Assembly: GCF_032854445.1 (NCBI RefSeq)
Contig: NC_088302.1
Coordinates: forward strand, 45,916,521-45,980,520
DNA: 64,000 nucleotides
Origin: Liolophura sinensis
Taxonomy: Eukaryota > Mollusca > Polyplacophora > Chitonida > Chitonidae
Direction of reading: 5' to 3'
In this document: in pieces, positions 37,101 to 48,187 of the stretch
Layout of the letters: every line of letters begins with the position of its first letter
Numbering within the stretch: the stretch's first letter is position 1
Translations under genes and position numbers: made by a program
Notes under the pieces: model-generated
The model's input: only the letters and a program-made list of their open reading frames with translations
Database searches by the model: none
What the model was told of the DNA's origin: nothing

Positions 37101-40100
37101 CTGATAGTGGACAATGTGTAAATACGTAGGGTTTCAACCAAGCAAGGGATGTTTTTCTATGCATACAATGGGCACAATCTTACCTTAAGCTCCCAGCTGG
37201 GCGACGCATTTTTTTGCCAGGAGATATTCCTTTCATATCTGTCCTATCACTTTTTCGTTTCATCTGAAAATATCATAACAAACACCATATGTACAAAATG
37301 AATATTTAACCACCCCTGGATTATTTTTCCAATTACAAAACGGCATGTTATGAGAAACACAGCGTTCTGCCAGAATGAAACAATAAAATTTATACATAAT
37401 GTTCAGTTTTGATAATTTTAGTTTGAGTAGTTTTCTGGGAAGAAAGGTATTTTTATGAACTAAACTTAATAAAAATCTAAATCTGAGAAGTGGAAAAAGG
37501 CCTTACCAGACAAGCACCAATAGTACGTCGCCTCCTCTGGATGGGTATAGGTATTCTAGAAGGGAGGGCTATGTGAGAGGAGCCTCCCCCTGGGAACCAA
37601 TCAGAGCTCACGGAGGAGCCCTGATCAGAGAAGTCCATCTCCATATCAGCCAGGGGCGTGTCTGCCCCGTCGGGAACCCCCTCCCCTTCCTCCTCTGTAC
37701 TAGACACATCGCCTTCCAAGGTGTCTTCTGCTGCGCCCGCAAAGGGTTCATCGTCATCACCCTCCTGGTCAGATTCACACACTCCCATCCCCAAACCTCG
37801 GTCCTCACAGGACTCCTCATAGTTTGATGCCTCAGGGGTGACTGTTTTCACAGAGCCATTGGAGCTTTCCCAGGATGACCGTGTTGCCCGCTCACAAGTA
37901 AGCCGGGATAATGGAGTCTTACCTTTATTTAATGACCCATCACCCCGGTACTTGGGGGTCTCTAGTTGAGCCACAGAACTCCCTGTAGACTGACGGGTAC
38001 TGACTTTTCCACCACTTCGCCTTGTCTCTCTTCAAAATAAACAATGCACAAAGTTTGTTATGTTTTGGTCTGTTACCTCTTTAACATCAACACAGAGAAA
38101 TATTGAATCTTGTTAAAAAACTAATACTTGCCACAAGTACATGTACAAAGTCAGTATCAGGAAATGACTTTACGGTGTCAACAAATTAATTTCTGCAAGA
38201 CATGGCTGTTCTAGGTTAGCATTAGTTTGAAATAAGAGACGTTTTTATACAATCCAGCAATGGAACAACTTCCTTTTGAAAATAGGTCAATTCTGGTTTA
38301 AAGATACACATGTGGAATCCATGCAAAAGCCAGCTGTATTGCTCAATGACAGTGTGACAATGTGACGCCCCAGCTACATTACACAAACACAGAATTGACG
38401 GCTTAAATAATTACCTGTCTGACCTGCGAGAAGTGCGTCGAGAGGAAGTGGATGGGATAGGGCTACAGGCTAGGGTGGCTTTGTTCTGGTCCAATACACT
38501 CTGACCTATACCAGGCACCTTACGTAGGTCTGGGATTCCCCCAAAACCACCCAATCTCTGTAAACACAACACAACAAAGTGATTAACTTGGGAGCAATTT
38601 GAACAAGCTGATACTGAGATCACTTAAATGCCTACCTGCTCATGACCAGCAGAAGACATCACTACAAGGTTGACAAAGTAAATAAAAGACAATATTTCAA
38701 TGTTAAAATCATTCTAATAACACTTCACACTATCCATGTACTGTAAATCTTCAACCTTTTCTACCTCTAAAGCACTTTTTTTTATCAAAATGATGCGGAA
38801 ATGATTGTTTGTGAGTCACTAAAGATGCAAGCTTCATGCAAGTGTGTAAATTGGTTCTCTACACCTTATAGTTCAGAATGTTTTAAAATATTGGATGAAG
38901 AGACGGTTCAAAGGTTGAAGAATTAGGGTACAAAAGTGTATGCAGATGGTTGCACAAATTAAATCACGCTTTCCGAACGTATCCTTCTGTATGTTGGATG
39001 GCTGCACATTCAGCTAAGATTTGATATATGCATGTACTGTATTTCCACAACCTTTTCGCAAGCAGCGGGCAGTAAAACATAGGAAGAAGTCAGGGTTGAA
39101 TTCATGACAGGCAAATGGTGATAAAGGGAGATTGGGGGGAATCATCAACCACTGTAGGAGGTCTGACATGTGTAAACCCCCATACGCCAGGCGACCCCGT
39201 ACAACAACAACATCTGTCCATCAGACGGCATAACCGCCTACGGGTGACTATGTATGGAAGTAGACGACAAATTCTGGTCACTGTTCATAATGTTTACTAG
39301 AAATATCAAGTCCAAAACTACAGACAACAGGTAGTTGCAGTGTTGATTTCTCAATATTACACTAATTGTATATTCTCATGGCTGGATCTGTATACGGGAG
39401 TATAAGACAGCTGTCAAGCACTGGTCAGCAAGACAGTTATGTGTTTATCGTTCCAAAATTCACACCAACACATATCTAAAATTCTAGACATTTATTCCTT
39501 GTTTCAAACAGCATGTATACACAATTACCCGAGGCCTATGACTCAATGGACGGCCAGTTGAATAAATACATGTAGAATATGATTCACCTAATTAAAACAG
39601 TCACTTGGCAGTTGAGAGGTTCAGAGAGGTTCAAACTGACTAGGACGAAAGTCAAGTCTTGTTTGCGGTGTACTTCATTTCTGTTTTTTAAATGAATATA
39701 AATGAATTATTTGGCACCAGCAGTGTAACTGAGATGTTAGACCACGTTGTACCATCTATAGCTATAGTTAAAGGGCTACTTTAGTGTCAAGATTTGTATA
39801 TCTTAAAGGCAAGGTTAAATGATAAGGAACGAGACAGACAGACTGTAACAAAAATATGCCTTGTATTACAGCTGCTGTTGTTAGTTTGTGAAGACAACAT
39901 GGAAAGAAAAGTTTTCTGTCGTTTACAATTCTGTCTTATGTGATGATGTGCTAAAACACTTGATGCCACCATCACTGACATATGATGGAATGGGAATACA
40001 TAAAGGACGTATTCCCAAACGCGCATGACGTCATCCCAGCATCACTGCCTTGCTCAACGTCATACCTGCCTGATTCATCATCTCATAGGGAATATTTTGA

Positions 40101-42162
40101 TGTCACATTAGGAACGTTTTACAGAAACTGTTGAAGATTTTGTTTTTGAGGACTCATATGGGTTAAATAGAGTTGATGATTGTAAATTTTTTGAACGATG
40201 GTGCTAGCTATATTCCATAAGGTATCCTTGATATCAGTTTAATATTTCCACCTAGCCTCTCTTTGGACTGAAGTAGCCCTTTAATGCGAGATTGTTGTCA
40301 CATTACATGTTATGCTGAGCTGATAATACCCGACTGTGTGTATTAACTCAGACTAAAAATTTGAATGAAACTTGTCAGCAATGCAGGCCTAAACTCAAGG
40401 GTGTCAAGTGGTCAATCCTTGTAGTCCTGTAATCCTCAACAACAGAGTGGTATTGTGATGAGTGATCTTTAGCAGGAAATGGGCATTAAGACAGACCTGT
40501 TAATCAATGGCAGGATTAAACATTCATCTTTAATCCCTTAATCTCTACATCTGACTCTACGTAGTTCTGGTTTAGAGATGTGCAAGGAAAAGTTTCTGAA
40601 CTGATCAATGAAGAACATTTAACAATGTTTGCCCAGTTTTAAAATAATGATAATTGAATATTAACCTTGTGATTTTTTTATGCTTCCGTAGGCTGAACAA
40701 AACACTGTTAAGCACGACCTTCCACTTACCAAAATTTGGCTTATTTTTACATGTTTGAACCAGTCTGCATTAGATCAAAATATACATGTACACGTCTTCA
40801 CACATTACCAATGTAGGCTTTGACGTCCAAAGAATAGCATTTTTTGCGTGAAACTTCGGAGCAGGTGTTAATCTACAACTGAACGAGTCTGTTTAAATTT
40901 GAAAAGCTGAGTGGTACTCATATGCAAATTGCAACTTGCTCAGCTCTAACATAGTTTGTAAAGGACCCATCAATCATAGCAAGAGACCCGACCCGACCAC
41001 CAGTTGTTTTGCCCATGCAAAGTAGATTAAGTGTTCTGAACATCATTATAATACACCAATCGATAGACGACTTTATGATGGTTTTACTGAAATGGTTTTG
41101 TATCACGGCTGACCTCAAAGTCGTAATTAATAGTCGTAATCAACACTTGGTACATGGCGATACATATATGTAAAATTCTGAACTCCTGTCATCTACTCTA
41201 GATTTGGAGGGAGATTTCACAATCAATCTTTTTTCCAAGAGGATCAATGAAAATAACTTTATCTGACTGGTCAATGTTGAGTTCTGTAAGCTGTCAGTTA
41301 CCTGTACGACAATTTGGTACATGTGACTGATCTTCCCACCATAATGCTGGCCGTCATCGTATGAGTGAAATATTCTTGAGTACGGCATAAACTACCTCCA
41401 ACAGGTTTGATACATCTGTACTAGACTGTTTTACTTACGCTCGTCAGAGATAGGTATAAGCTGCATCCTTTTCATGAAGGGGTTAGCGAGTTTACCACTG
41501 TTAGACAGGTGTTGGACTTTCACCGATTTGGAATCCCTGATAGAAGCACTTAACATCGTGCGACAGCCGTCATCATACTCAAAAAAGTTTAATTTACAGC
41601 AGATCATGGTGGGAATTCAGGGGAATTTCAGGAAATCATGCATTTAATTGGATAGCTGTGCAATTTTTAAATTTAGTCATACCATTTTGCATGACAGTTA
41701 GATTTTGGGTCCTACGCCCCAAATCTATAGCCCTATGAGCATTGTCTACACCCACACGACCAGTCGGGATGTCTGCTGCTAAATGACCAGTGGTATGAAA
41801 ACAAGTTAGTCCCCCTACTCCCAACATGGGCTTTTATCTTTGTATAGGTTGGGGAAATGTTGTGACATTATGCAGCAAGCTGAACTTGTCTCCGTTCCTT
41901 GAGAAAAGGTTGCAGAAAAACGGTAGGTAGTTTGTTGCAAAAATTACACCAATATCCATAAAATAATAGGTAGTGGCACACATTAAGCCATGTGTTAAAT
42001 CGTACACGAAAACCTTAAAAGGTATACATGTTATACAGAGCTAAGAAGACACATTACCTTTCTCGTGTCAATGATTGCTTCAGCCTTTGCACGTCCTATA
42101 CCAGCCAAGCGTTCCAAATCCTCCACCCCAGCAAAGTTAATATCCACCTTCTTCTGGGCCAT
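31177..42162 (-). CDS. FBXW7: F-box/WD40 repeat protein 7, with an N-terminal helix-hairpin-helix region
   Basis: FBXW7 is the substrate receptor of SCF (Skp1-Cul1-F-box) and binds phosphodegrons in proteins such as cyclin E, Myc and Notch. Exons (minus strand): 42162-42058, 38557-38415, 38029-37507, 37263-37184, 36868-36730, 35582-35448, 34837-34568, 34083-33970, 33561-33380, 33085-32860, 32369-32159, 31451-31177. All junctions keep phase and give 800 residues (human alpha form about 707). Order: HhH pair (about 1-75), acidic Ser/Glu-rich region, basic MKRKSDRTD block matching human MKRKLDHGS, dimerisation segment (ALDELI...[17 protein letters not shown]), F-box ([20 protein letters not shown]) and a WD40 propeller. 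The three phosphodegron arginines equivalent to human R465, R479 and R505 are kept ([23 protein letters not shown]). The C-terminus matches human up to VLDFD. Other first exons are possible, since vertebrate FBXW7 uses several. Confidence 0.95.
31845..32072 (-). repeat. tRNA-derived SINE, minus strand
   Basis: Read on the minus strand it shows a B-box-like gagttcaagtct, the body (ggaaggtctgccagcaagct), ataatgctggcctcggtc and a decayed tail. It sits in the last FBXW7 intron. Confidence 0.75.
32665..32812 (-). repeat. 5'-truncated SINE, minus strand
   Basis: The minus strand carries cctgcggatggtcctgggtt, ggccaccgtcatataagag and an AAATAAAT-type tail. The tRNA head is missing. It lies in an FBXW7 intron directly beside the exon at 32860. 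Confidence 0.75.
34225..34437 (-). repeat. Degenerate SINE, minus strand
   Basis: The minus strand has ccactgtcatataagagtag and a decayed tail at its 3' end, and a B-box-like ttcaaaaccagtttg near 34425 at its 5' end. It lies in an FBXW7 intron. Confidence 0.45.
36023..36260 (-). CDS. Probable first exon of a nested zinc-finger-like gene or alternative FBXW7 transcript
   Basis: On the minus strand an ATG at 36260 opens a frame reading [20 protein letters not shown], then a Trp-rich segment ([10 protein letters not shown]), [15 protein letters not shown] and [19 protein letters not shown]. The combination W-x-W-x-W-L ... F-C-x-x-C ... Y-G-x-x-G-x-K/W-A resembles a large family of uncharacterised invertebrate proteins with a C2-type zinc-binding motif that I recall from molluscs and cnidarians. 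The frame stays open to 35877, but a donor-like GATA|gtaaat near 36023 suggests splicing in phase 1. It lies inside an FBXW7 intron on the same strand, and no FBXW7 exon accepts phase 1. A nested gene is therefore more likely than an FBXW7 isoform. Confidence 0.45.
36253..36263 (-). promoter_or_regulatory. YY1-type initiation motif at the nested exon
   Basis: Minus-strand AAAATGGCGGC equals the YY1 consensus that often overlaps transcription and translation starts of housekeeping genes. Here it overlaps the proposed ATG. Confidence 0.55.
38415..38557 (-). CDS. FBXW7: FBXW7 second coding exon: helix-hairpin-helix motif 2 and Ser/Arg stretch
   Basis: It encodes [20 protein letters not shown] followed by [10 protein letters not shown], which supplies the second HhH hairpin (FxxIxDLxKVPGIG). 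A Ser/Arg stretch, [11 protein letters not shown], follows and continues into the next exon (ETRRSGGK). Acceptor phase 0 and donor phase 2 both match the neighbouring exons. Confidence 0.75.
38743..38931. mobile_element. MITE-like element, sister of the copy at 13693
   Basis: The left end ctgtaaatcttcaacctttt and right end aaaggttgaagaattaggg form inverted repeats. The flanks gtac and gtac are compatible with a TA target duplication. The interior shares gatgcaagcttcatgc with the copy in ATP7. It lies in an FBXW7 intron. Confidence 0.65.
39036..39061. repeat. Single MITE terminus
   Basis: The string ctgtatttccacaacctttt then cgcaag matches one terminal inverted repeat of the MITE family (ctgtaattcttcaacctttt, cgca). 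No partner end is seen nearby. Confidence 0.4.
41333..41397 (+). repeat. SINE 3'-core fragment
   Basis: The strings cccaccataatgctggccgt and gtgaaatattcttgagtacg are a clean copy of the shared core, with no head or body. Confidence 0.85.
41431..41607 (-). CDS. Possible 58-aa ORF or exon, unknown function
   Basis: On the minus strand an ATG in a strong Kozak context (cccaccATGA) opens a frame beginning [20 protein letters not shown]. It continues with [14 protein letters not shown] and ends [17 protein letters not shown] then TAA. A consensus donor, GAG C|gtaagt, lies just before the stop, so it may instead be an exon ending at 41439. It sits in the intron between the two HhH exons of FBXW7, but its phase-1 donor fits no FBXW7 exon. 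I do not recognise the family. Confidence 0.3.
   Translation of the reverse strand: MICCKLNFFEYDDGCRTMLSASIRDSKSVKVQHLSNSGKLANPFMKRMQLIPISDERK
42058..42162 (-). CDS. FBXW7: FBXW7 first coding exon: helix-hairpin-helix motif 1
   Basis: The ATG is at 42162-42160 in a good context (gtgccATGG). The 35 codons begin [20 protein letters not shown] and continue with [15 protein letters not shown], then AAG|gtaatg. This is the classic first half of a ComEA-type HhH pair (hydrophobic turn, LxxLxGIGxxKAxxII). HhH domains usually bind the DNA backbone without sequence preference. The donor is in phase 0 and fits the acceptor at 38557. Confidence 0.75.
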
Positions 42163-45100
42163 GGCACAGGCAAGTCACGTTCACACGCTCTCTTATGGAT
42201 AGGCCATCTGATGGAGGAGACAAAAGACATATACATGTATTGTCAGTGTACTATTCAGCACAAACCACCGACTTTCACCTTAACACATCCTGTCAGTTTC
42301 ATCTGATGAGGGCACATCAGGATCAATCAACTATTAAAGTGTATATTCAAAGTTTATACAAGTACATGTACATACATGAACAAAATCCATCTAAACAATG
42401 CAGAGAATATGAATCCTGGTCAAGTTACATCTACCAATGCAGTTGGTGTTAACATATCTACATGTAAGAACTCTGTCCTTTCGACATTTGAGTAGCTTAT
42501 GCAACATCGTAATTGTGGGTTTTTAAGCTTAAATGAACATCTGATATCTAGGTCAGCTGGTATAAGGAACCATGCTATTCTCTTGTGGAGCCATGCTATC
42601 CTCTAAATTCACACGAGCAGGGCTGTGCCTAGCCTTATATATGCAAAACCAACAGAATATGTACTCTAAACTATTGGAATTAGAGGGTGGTAATTTTAAA
42701 TTAATTGCATGTATATTTAGACGTGTGCTATGCTATTAAATTAAAACTCTACATGAAAAACATGCAAATTACAGTTAGCTTACATTTGATTGATTTTAAA
42801 CTAGCAGCAAAACAATTTTACACAGTTTTCTGCCATCATTAATTTATATTCTTGTCAAGGTCCAGCTGCAGAAAAACATTTCAAGGACACATATTTAAGT
42901 GCACATATCCTACAAGGCTACTGGGAACGTTCTACTCATTTAAATTATATACCAGTAAAAGCTCTCTGATCAGAACAGTATTCTGAGCAAACATCTTTCA
43001 ATCTGTAAAATTCTTTCCACTTCCCAGGCCTCGGATAACTTTCTAAACAAAATTTTTCAACTGATATACTGTCTAATGTCCAAAGCCTACTATAAATATG
43101 CCAAAGGACTTCCAACCAGAGAAGTTCGATTTAGAGGCCTAACAAGACAATGGCACACAGACCTCAACTACCTGTTTCTGCTCTAACAGTATACATACAT
43201 GTACGTCTGTAGACAGCTACTTGTATTATTTATGACAGCTAGGCTTCCTGGTCAGCAGTATCCAGTGTTGGTCAAACACAGTAGTTTGAATCAGCCTGCT
43301 GTATAAGGTGAACCTGTCTGTGCCTGTGTGCAGGCACCACTGTCAGCTGGCCATCTGTCATACAGGAACCCCTTATTATCACCCTCTTCCACAGGTGATA
43401 TCTGCTCCTATTGTTTTCTAACAGGCATTGCTAATGTGCTAATAATACAGGTCATAGCCATGTCTAGAGAAATACTGAAGGTTTTGATCACACTCCAAAG
43501 GTGATACTGTGATCACACATGAAGAAATTTTATAAAATGCAACTCAAAAAGCATTTAGGTCTGTGAATGAAAGAAATTTGTATGAAAGTAAACTTTGATC
43601 TTTATGTTAAATTTGGTTGTGAGTTTTAATACAGTTTGAATGATTAGTTTTGGCACCTGAATGTTTTTATGGAGCTACAACGGCTCTGGGATGGACGTGC
43701 AGGGGCTATGCCCACCCATTGCATTGTTTTCCTCTCTTTTTCAACTGCCATTTCACAACATCTTTGAATGTCACTGACCACCTCCTTAATTCTCTTCACA
43801 ATGTCAGCACGTACAAAAAACATCATGTTTACACACACATAATTGAACATGCATGGAATGCATGCCTTGTTATTGTGAATATGTTTAATCGCAAGGCTTC
43901 AAATCAACACCAGTAGATCCCGAAGAGCAATGGCATTTAATAGTTAATTTTAGCCCCTTATCATGTGCATGTGCACTCCTGGTTAGGCCTACATAGGAAA
44001 TTTTTGAGATTATTAAATCATACAGAAGACTTTCTTCCACACAGCATAAGTGAACAATACTTACATTGTAGAAAGCTTCACAAAAGATTGCACTAGCTAC
44101 ATGTAGTCTGTGTAATGACAAAAAATAAAACAAATAAAATATATTATCAAAATTCTGTTGTTAACTTAGCACTAGATAATCTCTGGTGAAATAACAAAAA
44201 AACACAGATCTAGTTTAAAAGTAGCTGACATAGATACACCAAATTAAACAATCATTTCACAGAGCTGATAAATTTACTATGGTTCAAAACCTGTAGTACA
44301 ATGTACACACATATGGTATCTCTCCTGATAGTTACTACAGTAACAATGGACATCTTTTGTCTGGTTGCTATTTAACCTTTAATCAGTAGTATTTGTGTTG
44401 TAGAATAGTGTGGGCAGATTTATATGTAGGAAAACATTTAAAGACCAAATAAAACTTCTTTATTACGCTTTTTTATTCCAAACTTAACAAATTTAACAGA
44501 TGTCATTTTGGATACCATCAACATGATATTTCAATTATCAGAAAAACATTTTAAGTTATCTCTTTACATATCTTAAAAAACTTAGCCAAAGCAATTCATT
44601 TTACAATCATGCTTCATCCAATTACTTCAGTTCATACATGATGTACATAAATAATAAAGAAGAGTGCATATACATACATACGCTTGGGGTTTTACATGAT
44701 AGTCCTAAAGAAGAGGGTAAGGAAGGAATGATTAATTGGTGTATAACACAGCAGTCAAGAATATTTCCAGTGAATAATGAGGTTCAATTTCACGAGTAAC
44801 CTTGGTTTAGACAAGTAAATTATGGACTTTCATGCACTGATTATCACATGATTTGCTTATGCCATATGGAAGCCAACTGTTTAGTTCCATAACATGTAAA
44901 GAAACAGAGGATGCCAAAATCACCTCCTAACGTTAGGGTTAATTGAATACCCGATGGGGCATGAATGTTTCATGGTTTGGACCAACTCAATTACATGACA
45001 GATTTCTCATTACCCCTGCATTACCCCTGATGGTAGTATTATACTATACACCTAATACCAATAAAAACCAGGTGAATCACAAAAGCAATTGTGAATGGTT

Positions 45101-47081
45101 TTGTTATTGGCCAATGCTGTACATCCTTTTTCTTCAGTAACTATGGTGCATTTACTTATTAAATTAAGTTCACATTGAAATCACCTGAAATATACTCCAG
45201 AATTGTGAATTTAATATTAACTTATTTTACCTGATCATAGTTTATCAAATAATTTAATGGAGTTCCAATACATATAGTCATTGAAGTTTATAACGGACAT
45301 GATTTCACAGAGATGTGCCAGGTTAGGATTACTAATGAGTAGGGATTGAATCATTTCTATCACACTCAAATAACAAACAGACCTATGTACGGCCAAGTGA
45401 ACCAAATGAAGCTACTATCTCTCTATGTCTTCACCTCTGACCCAGCCCTCCTGCTGTGGGTATTTATGGCCTCCATTTAGAAGTTTTACCACAGAGCTAA
45501 ATTATTCTGGTCTTCTCTAACGCATGAGTTTGGCACATATTCTGTGCTATTGTTAGACAAGACAATGAAATCTTTATACACGAGTTGGCCTAATTTACAA
45601 ACCACACTGCCAATTTTTCCACAACATAAAGGGTCATCCAGGACACTAAAAATCCATGAAGTTAAACTATACAAAAACGCAAGTTCATACACTGACTACA
45701 AATTTTAACAGCACAATGAATATTCTTCCTACTGGGTCACACTGCAAAACAGTTGCATTACTACCTCAAACGCATTTCCTCTGGTGGCATATGTCTTTTA
45801 CTACCCATTGCCATGAACACTGCACCACATGCAAATTGGACAGTGTAAAACAGGCTTAAAAGGGCTTATACAGTTATGCAAATATGTATAATACACATGT
45901 CACTGATGTATATATTTTTCAATGACATATATACATACATATATACACACACAATGTTATTGATTTACAGTGTAAAGTGTAACAATGTGTTGACATTAAC
46001 AGTATTTTATTTTCAAGACATCGCTTGCGTACTGGTCCCAATGCTCACACATGTACATCAATTTTTTTATTGTGATATCATGAGCTAGGAAAGAAACGCT
46101 GCACGTCAACAAAATGGCTTTACAAGGCTGCACAAACCTTTTGCAATTGCATACATATTTACAAGCAAGCAGTCTGAATGGTTGCCACAAGACTTTCAAG
46201 TCTGAGAATGCAATCCTTTGGCCCAAAAGCCCTAAAACTGACACTACTCTTCCGCATTTTTTTCTATTCAGTTGTCTTGTCCATGGCATCTTTGTTTAGT
46301 GTGACTTGAAAAAATCCATAGCATTTAAACAATTCCAATACAACTGAAAGTTTGTCCAGCTTGGTGAACCCAATCATGTTGTGCACAGTTACTTCTCAGT
46401 TTTTCACATTCAAAATAAACAGTGCAAGAATCAATGGTAAATGAGTTGGGCCAAACCATGAGACATTCATGCCCCTAGAATTGTAGCTCATTCTAGTGTC
46501 ACAAAAGTAACCTGTGGCTCATCAGCTGATCTAATAATGTTATGCAGTGATGAGCCACACTGATAAGGGACATTTATTATAAAGGCCAAATCATCCATGC
46601 CAACTGGATGCAGAAAATTAGGTTTTTCACAGTTACTTTTGTCTAATGCTTAAAACTGGTTCCCCTGAATTCACAAAATGCTAAATTATGCTTCAAAACA
46701 AACACGCATGGACCCTATGTCAATATGTCTGAACAATTTGAGTGCACAAGTCACCTCCACTTTACTGGATTTGCTGCTTCTACACTTGTCGTTGTTTGAC
46801 TTGCTGAATGCATAAACAGGTCAAGGTAATAATTAAAATTTTACGATGGCATATTGAGTCCAAATTCCTGCATCATGCCAGGAGTGCATGAAGCTGACCA
46901 CCTCGATATGGTAGTACATATCTGCAGCCTGCAGGAATCTGGATATCATTGTTTACAGAGATTTTTTTAGGCTGTTGCTGTACAACTTTCATCTTCTCTA
47001 AATAAAGGACAAAAACTTAAAAACCGATCGTTACCATGACGATGGAGAGATTTATCAAAATTATCTCTTTTTCCTGCTGGT

Positions 47082-47252
47082 GCCTCCGCGGCTCAGTTGG
47101 TTAGCTCGCTAGCCTGCGGCTGGTCATGGGTTTCCCCTGGGCTCTGCCCGGTTTCCTCCCACCATAATGCTGGCCACCATGATATAAGTCAAATATCCTT
47201 GAGAACGGCGTGAACACCAATTGAATAAATAAATAAATAAATAAATAAATAA
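47082..47252 (+). repeat. tRNA-derived SINE with internal deletion
   Basis: The A-box region (gcggctcagttggttagctc) is followed almost directly by the body (ggctggtcatgggtttcccc), so the B box and left body are missing. The core ataatgctggccaccatgat and an (AATA)n tail follow. Confidence 0.85.
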
Positions 47253-47678
47253 AATCTTTTTCTTGCTCAAATTCTAAATCTGCTCAAAGCAAACCAACTT
47301 TTGATTATGCAAAACACTCAATAAAATATTTCCAGGAAATCTATGTAACCATCTCCGTCCTTAACAACAAATAAGGGATAATCAGAAGAATAGAAATGCT
47401 TTTGCATTCCCAATGCTTTTCACGATCAGTACTGGGTTGTCTACTCCAAACCTGAAACCCACGGTAAGAAAGTGCACAGAAAGTGTTACGCTTCTTTGAC
47501 AAATAAATGAAAATTTGCCTATTTCCCGGCGTTTCTTCTGTCCCAACTGACACAACAAGTAAAACAAATGTCACACAATAGGCGTCCATACCCAAAACGC
47601 TATATACTTACAGAAATTGGACACTATACCACTCATTTTTATACAACGTTACTAACATCACATCCTCTTTTCATCTTC

Positions 47679-47687
47679 GCCATTTTC
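47679..47687 (-). promoter_or_regulatory. YY1-like site, possible minus-strand start
   Basis: Minus-strand AAAATGGCG, within cacgAAAATGGCGaag, resembles the YY1 start motif. The ATG in it opens a 14-codon frame only. This could mark the FBXW7 5' untranslated first exon, about 5.5 kb upstream of its coding start. Confidence 0.3.
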
Positions 47688-48140
47688 GTGACCTTAACTG
47701 TAGCCATCTAGCGGACTGCTGGTGCAGCCTATGTGAAGGGAGGCAACCATGTCTATACACGCAAAAGAAATCTTCGAACACGAAATGCTTAACAGATGTA
47801 ATTACAAAAAACGTCCAGTTTAGATTGGTTCTACTGCTACTTCCGTATATCAGTTAGGTCTCATATCTACATCAATGTGGGATTCCACAAAAAAAAAACA
47901 TGAAGATCTCAACAAAGATATTTCCAGTACCCAGTACCCTAAAAAAACATATATTGGTACCGGTACCTATACTTCACATATTTTCTCTCTTACTGGCTTT
48001 CAGCATAGAAATCAAGAATAACTTATTTTCCCATTTACACCCCATGTAAATCGTAAAGAGGAAGAATACTGGGACAAATGCAAATGTGTTGTCACTTTAA
48101 TATACAAATAGCTCAGGCTCTGACCTGGGTTATAAGTTAG

Positions 48141-48142
<2 letters not shown>

Positions 48143-48183
<41 letters not shown>

Positions 48184-48187
48184 ATAT
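48143..48187. repeat. TA/TG compound microsatellite
   Basis: A run of TA dinucleotides passes into TG dinucleotides and back to TA. Confidence 0.9.

Noticed and set aside
37573-37827. Plus-strand 84-codon frame
   Set aside because: It is the antisense of the acidic FBXW7 exon.
46081-46300. Overlapping frames on both strands around 46000-46300
   Set aside because: No domain, no splice context and no conserved motif. They are chance open frames.
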